Shown: one piece after another, positions 22,544 to 26,114 of the stretch
Position numbering within the stretch: the stretch's first letter is position 1
How the letters are laid out: the number at the start of each line of letters is the position of its first letter
Source of the DNA: Halobacteriales archaeon QS_5_70_15
GTDB lineage: Archaea > Halobacteriota > Halobacteria > Halobacteriales > Haloarculaceae
NCBI GenBank assembly: GCA_003022005.1
Contig: PXRQ01000030.1
Coordinates: 1 to 26,114, forward strand
Length of the DNA stretch: 26,114 bases
Reading direction: 5' to 3'
Notes under the pieces: generated by a model
Databases searched by the model: none
The model's input: the letters and a program-made list of their open reading frames with translations, nothing else
Told to the model about the DNA's origin: nothing
Position numbers and translations under genes: made by a program

Positions 22544-23833
22544 TTATATCGGTTCAGAAATATTTCCCTCGCGCAGACACGGCACATACGAAGGCGTGAT
22601 GGACTCATACGTAATTCCACGGTTTTCTCCGTACTCTACCATTTCGGTCAGCGTCTCCACATGCTCCTTGTAGTACTCGGTATAGACGCGATCCCTGAAG
22701 AACGCCGGGTGTGTCTCGAAGGCGGTGTTCATGAGTTCGTCGTCGTACTGCCCGATGTCGCTGTGTTCCCAAAAGTAGGACTCCTCCTCCTCCTTCCGTC
22801 CATCGGCGCCGATGAACCTCACCGTACCGGTCAAGCCCGAGGCCACGGGAAGCATGAGTAGCGTCATGATGTTTTCGGTCCCCATTACCTCTAGTTTATT
22901 TGCTGTAGGAAACCGTATGCTGTCGTCGTAAACGGGACGCATCCCGATGACTCGGTCAGCGAGGTTCGGGTAGTGGCCGACGAGAAGTCCCCGGCACGGT
23001 TCCGGAACGACCGCGATGAGGTCGTACTTCCTGATCGCCCGAACGGCGTCCTCGCGGAACTGTACCGCGTATTCGCTCGGTCCGAAGTGGAACACCGGAT
23101 CCGCGAACGTCAGCACGTCCGGGTCGAGGTGCTCCAACAGGTCGTCGTTCCTGACGATGCTGTTGCAGATGACCGAGAGGGCCTCTTCCGAGAACTCGTA
23201 GTCGAACGCGCGGTCGAGGCTCGGCCCAGTCGCGAAGACGTACGAGGTGTCCCACGGCTCGCCCCGACTCTCGAGCGACGCGTACACCTCCGTCGAGCGA
23301 TCTGCGAGCCCACTCCTCGCGACGTTGCTGACCTGCACCCACGCGACCGGTTCGGCGTGGGAGTAGAACTCCGGATCCACCACATCGACGTTCGCGGCGT
23401 TGCGGATGGCCGGCCCGGAGAGCCGGGCGTCGGCGTCCCAGACGAGTGTCCGGTCGGCCGCGCTGGCCCTTCCCTCCAGGGTCCGGTGGTCCACGTTCGA
23501 GAGCGGGAGGTGACTAGTGTCGAACGTCCCCTGGGCTTCGGGCACGTGGTCCCTCGCCGCCACGACGTCGCCGTCGACGCTCACCGTCAGATCGATACCC
23601 TCGACGGTGCCGGGCGGCAAGTACCAGCCGAGTCGGTTCAGCACGTCGCCGAAGGCCGCGGGAGAGTCGAACGCCGGGTAGAGGACCACCTCCCGGACCG
23701 CCTCGGACTCGGCAGTCCACGGAGCGAATCGCCCGAGGAAGTTGAACGCGTGGAAGTTCGCCGCCCGGAGTTTGATCCGGAGGACGTCCTTCGATGCCGT
23801 CGCGACCGAGGACTTCACGAGGAGGGCTACCAC
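22544..23833 (-). CDS. large glycan-locus protein with GT42 sialyltransferase/DUF115-like core
   Basis: A 429-residue protein that I cannot assign firmly. Residues 1-190 are a haloarchaeal acidic beta-rich region of unknown fold. Then comes YVFATGPSLDRAFDYEF (199-215), a nucleotide-binding loop like the N-GPSL of GT42 sialyltransferases and MptE/DUF115 proteins. It continues with VICNSIVRNDDLLEHLDPDVLTFADPVFHFGPS (221-252) and a later GTENIMTLLMLPVASGLTGTVRFIGADGR (318-346). These resemble the order G-NGPS, C-N, then a helix plus strand ending in G-D seen in those enzymes. That supports a role in transferring a nucleotide-activated sugar such as a sialic-acid-like one, but this is inference. 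The start is a GTG at 23833; no TATA box fits well. It is the first gene of the minus-strand series of three. Confidence 0.7.
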   Translation of the reverse strand: MVALLVKSSVATASKDVLRIKLRAANFHAFNFLGRFAPWTAESEAVREVVLYPAFDSPAAFGDVLNRLGWYLPPGTVEGIDLTVSVDGDVVAARDHVPEAQGTFDTSHLPLSNVDHRTLEGRASAADRTLVWDADARLSGPAIRNAANVDVVDPEFYSHAEPVAWVQVSNVARSGLADRSTEVYASLESRGEPWDTSYVFATGPSLDRAFDYEFSEEALSVICNSIVRNDDLLEHLDPDVLTFADPVFHFGPSEYAVQFREDAVRAIRKYDLIAVVPEPCRGLLVGHYPNLADRVIGMRPVYDDSIRFPTANKLEVMGTENIMTLLMLPVASGLTGTVRFIGADGRKEEEESYFWEHSDIGQYDDELMNTAFETHPAFFRDRVYTEYYKEHVETLTEMVEYGENRGITYESITPSYVPCLREGNISEPI

Positions 23834-23990
23834 CCAGGGGGATTTAGTGGTTGCCGTCGGAAAGCGGCCGCCCGGGGAGCGGCCGTCGACGGACTATCAC
23901 GGTTTAGTCAGTCGGTTCTCGGCACGCAGGAACGAACGCCCCGGTCGCAGATCGGCCGGGCGTAACTGCCCGGTGTAGAGGTGACCGACG
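23834..23990. promoter_or_regulatory. divergent promoter region with a perfect GC palindrome
   Basis: Lies between two divergent genes. It holds CGGCCGC-N7-GCGGCCG (23865-23885), a perfect seven-base inverted repeat, and weak TATA-like words (GATTTAGTGG, 23841-23850; CGTAAC at 23961-23966, 27 bases before ATG 23991). The palindrome may bind a regulator of either gene. Confidence 0.4.
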
Positions 23991-24564
23991 ATGTCCGCGA
24001 CTACCCGCAAGCTGGAGACCGAACTGTTCGGTCACGAGACCGACTTCGAGTACTCCGAGCACTGGATCGATCACTCGTTCGTGATCATGCGTCGTGATGG
24101 GGCGGGTACTGTTCCAGGGCGGAACCACGAAGCTGGTGACTTACCTGGACGCGAACTCGGAGAACGACTGGACGGCGGCGGGCTACCTGACCAACGCCGT
24201 CCCGCAGGGGAACCCTTTCCGGGAGGTGTTCGTCGCGATGGCCGGCAACCCCCTCGTCGACATCCTCAACATGTGGGGGCTCACGCTGACCGGACCGGTG
24301 CTCGTTCTGGGCGTGCTCGTCCGCTGGAGCGCCCTCTGGGGCGCCGTCGTGATGCTGTTCTACTGGGCGGCCGCGCTCCGGGGCGGCCTGCTCCAGAGTC
24401 TGCCGCTGGCGCACGGCTGGGTCATCGACGATCACGTCGTCTACGCGGCCCTGTTGTTCGGCCTCGGTGCCATCGGCGCAGGCCGCATCCTCGGGCTGGA
24501 CGCACCCATCGAGGAGACGGGCCTCGTGCAGCGGAACCCCTGACTGCGCTACCTACTCGGCTGA
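23991..24564 (+). pseudogene. DoxX-family membrane protein, broken by frameshift and nonsense codon
   Basis: Haloarchaeal DoxX-like protein, a four-helix integral membrane protein of uncertain role (possibly quinone or thiosulfate related). The N-terminus MSATTRKLETELFGHETDFEYSEHWIDHSF reads in one frame. At about 24088-24095 the frame changes to VMGRVLFQGGTTKLVTYLDANSENDWTAAGYL, then three hydrophobic helices and LGLDAPIEETGLVQRNP. The change equals a two-base loss (CGTC followed by GTG where CGTCTCGTG would be normal). After NP a TGA interrupts, but the same frame continues LRYLLG and stops at 24564. This matches the usual C-terminus NPWLRYLLG with TGG changed to TGA. Two independent lesions make a true pseudogene more likely than a sequencing slip. 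Confidence 0.75.
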
Positions 24565-24697
24565 AGCCGCCGGCCCCCGGCTCCGAACCTCGGAGGGAGC
24601 GCTCCTCAAGCTCGGACGTTCCTCGACCGCGACGGTCGAGCGTCCCCAGGCTATCGGGACCAACGACGGTCGACCCGCTCCGTCCGCGAACGGACCG
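24565..24697. other. short intergenic gap
   Basis: GC-rich spacer of about 130 bases between the convergent doxX remnant and the acidic-tail membrane protein. No gene or obvious terminator was seen. Confidence 0.4.
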
Positions 24698-24845
24698 TCA
24701 ATCCGACTCCGATCCCGGTTCGGCCTCGTGGTCGGACTCGGGTTCCGTCACCGATTCCGGTTCCGGACTCGATTCCACCTCCGGTGCCGGCTCCGACCCC
24801 GATTCCGCTCCCGCTCCCGCCCCCGACCCCGACTCCGATTCCGAC
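24698..24845. repeat. degenerate GATTCCG/GACCCCG-type repeat coding an acidic tail
   Basis: Plus-strand words GATTCCG, GACTCCG, GACCCCG and GCTCCCG recur with irregular spacing. On the minus strand they code Ser-Glu and Pro-Glu repeats. Such tracts often change in length and cause assembly or frame errors. Confidence 0.6.
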
Positions 24846-25189
24846 TCTGCGACTATCTCCCAATCGTTCGCGACGTAGTAAGTCACGACGGCAACGAACA
24901 GGAGGAGCAGGCTCGTGCCCGCTTCCAGGTTCTTCCGTCCGGTCTCGTGGTTGTCGAGGAAGCGGTGGAACCAGAAGAGGTTCGCGAACGCCGTCTGGTG
25001 GAACGACTTCCAGACGGCCGCGGGACCGTCGAACCCGAACTCCGAGAACATCCAGTGGCCGTCGGGGATTATCGCCCAGAGACCGCTCGCGAAGATGAAG
25101 AGGAACTCCCGTGGCTGTGGCCAGTCCACGAACAGGAGGACGACGAGGCCGAAGGTCAACCCGACAACGAAATGGACGATGATGTCCAT
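24698..25189 (-). CDS. small membrane protein with Ser/Glu-rich low-complexity tail
   Basis: A 163-residue protein. The N-terminal part has two membrane helices (MDIIVHFVVGLTFGLVVLLFV and FLFIFASGLWAIIPDGHW) and then FGFDGPAAVWKSFHQTAFANLFWFHRFLDNHETG. A third helix (GTSLLLLFVAVVTYYVAN) follows. Conserved D and H residues (PDGHW, FHQ, WFHRFLDNH) hint at a metal site, somewhat like membrane hydrolases of the YdjM/DUF457 type, but I cannot confirm it. The last 50 residues are an acidic repeat of Ser-Glu, Pro-Glu and Gly-Ser units, probably outside the membrane and typical of halophile surface proteins. ATG 25189 is supported by ATTTAC on the minus strand (25214-25219), 27 bases upstream; the longer frame to 25429 is rejected. 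Confidence 0.7.
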   Translation of the reverse strand: MDIIVHFVVGLTFGLVVLLFVDWPQPREFLFIFASGLWAIIPDGHWMFSEFGFDGPAAVWKSFHQTAFANLFWFHRFLDNHETGRKNLEAGTSLLLLFVAVVTYYVANDWEIVAESESESGSGAGAGAESGSEPAPEVESSPEPESVTEPESDHEAEPGSESD

Positions 25190-25469
25190 CGCCTCGCGTT
25201 CCGTCGTCGGGACGTAAATCACAGTCGCTTCGATGCTGGCGAGGGTCGGTACCCCCGGGAACCCGGTCGCTGGCGCCCGGGGATCAGGGAGAGAAACGAG
25301 GGACGAACTCCGTGAGGAGTCCGGGCGGACGACGGTCGGGGAGTACCCGGGACCCGGTCGCCGCGGGACCGGACACCCGGGTGGGGCCGTGAGCGACCGC
25401 TCCACGGTGCTTGGACCGCCCGGGTTCAAGGGTTCGAGGGTTCAAAGGGCCTCGACCCGAACGCCGGGT

Positions 25470-25973
25470 GTGTTCGAGCCCACCGGCCCGTGGTCCCCCG
25501 AACGGACGCGCGAGTACCTGACGGAGCGGACGGTCCCCGTCCGGGTGGCGACACGCACGCCGGGCGGCCGGCTCTGGATGCTGTCGCTGTGGTACCTGTT
25601 CCGCGACGGGGCCATCTGGTGTGCCACGTCGGCGTCGGCCGACGTCGTCGGCTTCATCGAGGACGACCCCGGCGTCGCGTTCGAGATCTCGGGGAACGAG
25701 CCGCCGTACATGGGCGTCCGGGGGAGCGCCGAGGCGACCCCGAGCCCCGACGAGGACAAGTCGCTCCTCCGGGAGCTCGTGGTGCGCTACCTCGGCGGGA
25801 CCGACTCGGCGCTGGCCCGCCGGCTCCTCGACGCCGACCGGGAGGAGGTCCGTATCCGGCTCGACCCGACCCGGGCACACACCTGGGACTACTCCGAGCG
25901 GATGCGCGACGCCGTCGCGGGGGCGGAGGCCGGGGCGGAGGGGAACGGGGAGCCCGGGGAGGACGGGGCGTAA
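25470..25973 (+). CDS. pyridoxamine 5'-phosphate oxidase-family (FMN-binding split-barrel) protein
   Basis: A 167-residue protein with the split-barrel pattern LTERTVPVRVATRTPGGRLWMLSLWYLFRDGAIWCATSASADVVGFIEDDPGVAFEIS. This corresponds to the flavin-binding strands of the haloarchaeal PPOX-like family. It continues with MGVRGSAEATPSPDEDKSLLRELVVRYLGGTDSALARRLLDADREEVRIRLDPTRAHTWDYSERM, the usual end of that family. It probably binds FMN or F420 and is cytoplasmic; the substrate is unknown. The GTG at 25470 is chosen because residues before it are not family-like and TTCAAAG (25441-25447) lies about 27 bases upstream. A GTG at 25389 is the alternative. The acidic Gly/Ala/Glu tail is not conserved. 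Confidence 0.8.
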   Translation: MFEPTGPWSPERTREYLTERTVPVRVATRTPGGRLWMLSLWYLFRDGAIWCATSASADVVGFIEDDPGVAFEISGNEPPYMGVRGSAEATPSPDEDKSLLRELVVRYLGGTDSALARRLLDADREEVRIRLDPTRAHTWDYSERMRDAVAGAEAGAEGNGEPGEDGA

Positions 25974-26030
25974 CGGAACGATGGAGCGGGCCGGAGGCGG
26001 CTTGCGGGCCCGGTTCGGAGGCGCCGCGGC

Positions 26031-26114
26031 TCAGAGCGAGACGGAGTCCGGCATCCGGTGGACCGTGTAGTCGACGGGTCGGCGATCACCCTCGAGATCG
26101 GCGACGGCGACCGG
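26031..26114 (-). CDS. 3' end of an unknown gene, cut by the window edge
   Basis: A minus-strand frame open from the right edge to a TGA at 26033-26031, ending VDYTVHRMPDSVSL. It has natural haloarchaeal codon use (GAC, GAG, GTC) but only 27 residues are visible, so no family can be named. It is convergent with the PPOX-like gene. Confidence 0.4.
   Translation of the reverse strand, partial: PVAVADLEGDRRPVDYTVHRMPDSVSL

Larger units (their letters stand above)
21510..22560. other. AT-rich island inside GC-rich DNA
   Basis: Base composition falls sharply from about 70 percent GC on both sides to about 40 percent here by eye, including the flanking non-coding strips. The island contains one gene (21634-22479) and ends at the stop codons or starts of its neighbours. 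Lys, Ile and Asn codons replace the usual Asp, Glu and Ala. This indicates recent acquisition from a lower-GC donor. No transposase or direct repeats were found at its edges. Confidence 0.8.

Noticed and set aside
24784..25098. Plus-strand Pro/Arg/Ser-rich frame over the acidic-tail gene
   Set aside because: It is the mirror of the repeat tract and lacks any promoter or family feature.
1..26114. CRISPR arrays, tRNA/rRNA genes, transposases or integrases
   Set aside because: None could be supported: no regularly spaced repeats, no cloverleaf or rRNA signatures recognised, and no transposase-like motifs in any frame.

Overview
The window joins two kinds of DNA that do not normally belong together. 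Positions 1 to about 3270 carry a bacterial, actinobacteria-style cluster on the minus strand (rplQ, truA, rplM, rpsI, glmM, in transcription order). Everything from about 3290 onward is haloarchaeal. The archaeal part has very high GC with strong GAC/GAG codon use, acidic proteins, genes found only in archaea (gatE, rps8e, archaeal trmJ, DUF2240, halocyanin), and TATA-like boxes about 27 bases before start codons (leaderless promoters). The switch falls between 3258 and 3289, inside the 3' end of an archaeal dihydropteroate synthase gene. The simplest reading is a chimeric contig, probably from a brine community holding both a halophilic actinobacterium and a haloarchaeon. An inter-domain transfer is much less likely.

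Archaeal layout: a folP-like gene (minus) cut by the junction; an unknown Cys/His protein; trmJ; gatE and rps8e (minus); a metal/redox cluster (leader peptide, two-domain multicopper oxidase, ZIP permease with an outer domain, halocyanin); DUF2240 plus a small acidic partner; a decayed DUF7344 regulator and small membrane protein (minus); a frameshifted htpX; two moeA genes (minus), one fused to a molybdate-binding-like domain; and a methyltransferase whose 3' end is lost (minus). A surface-glycan block follows: a sulfatase-family gene bracketed by two related roughly 80-bp palindromes, two GT2 glycosyltransferases (one very AT-rich and probably acquired), and a large protein resembling GT42/DUF115 enzymes. 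The right end holds a broken doxX, a membrane protein with an acidic low-complexity tail, a pyridoxamine-oxidase-family protein and the tail of one more gene.

The copper/metal cluster reads as one unit. A TATA box is followed at once by the inverted repeat TTAGA-N4-TCTAA, a plausible site for a metal-dependent repressor. Transcription should begin at the ATG of a 32-codon reading frame whose stop overlaps the oxidase GTG start.

An unusual number of genes carry single frame breaks (glmM, rplQ, DUF7344, htpX, methyltransferase, doxX). Some are homopolymer or dinucleotide slips that could be consensus errors. Others, such as the doxX frameshift plus nonsense codon, look more like decay. All functional statements rest on reading the translated sequence; no database search was possible.
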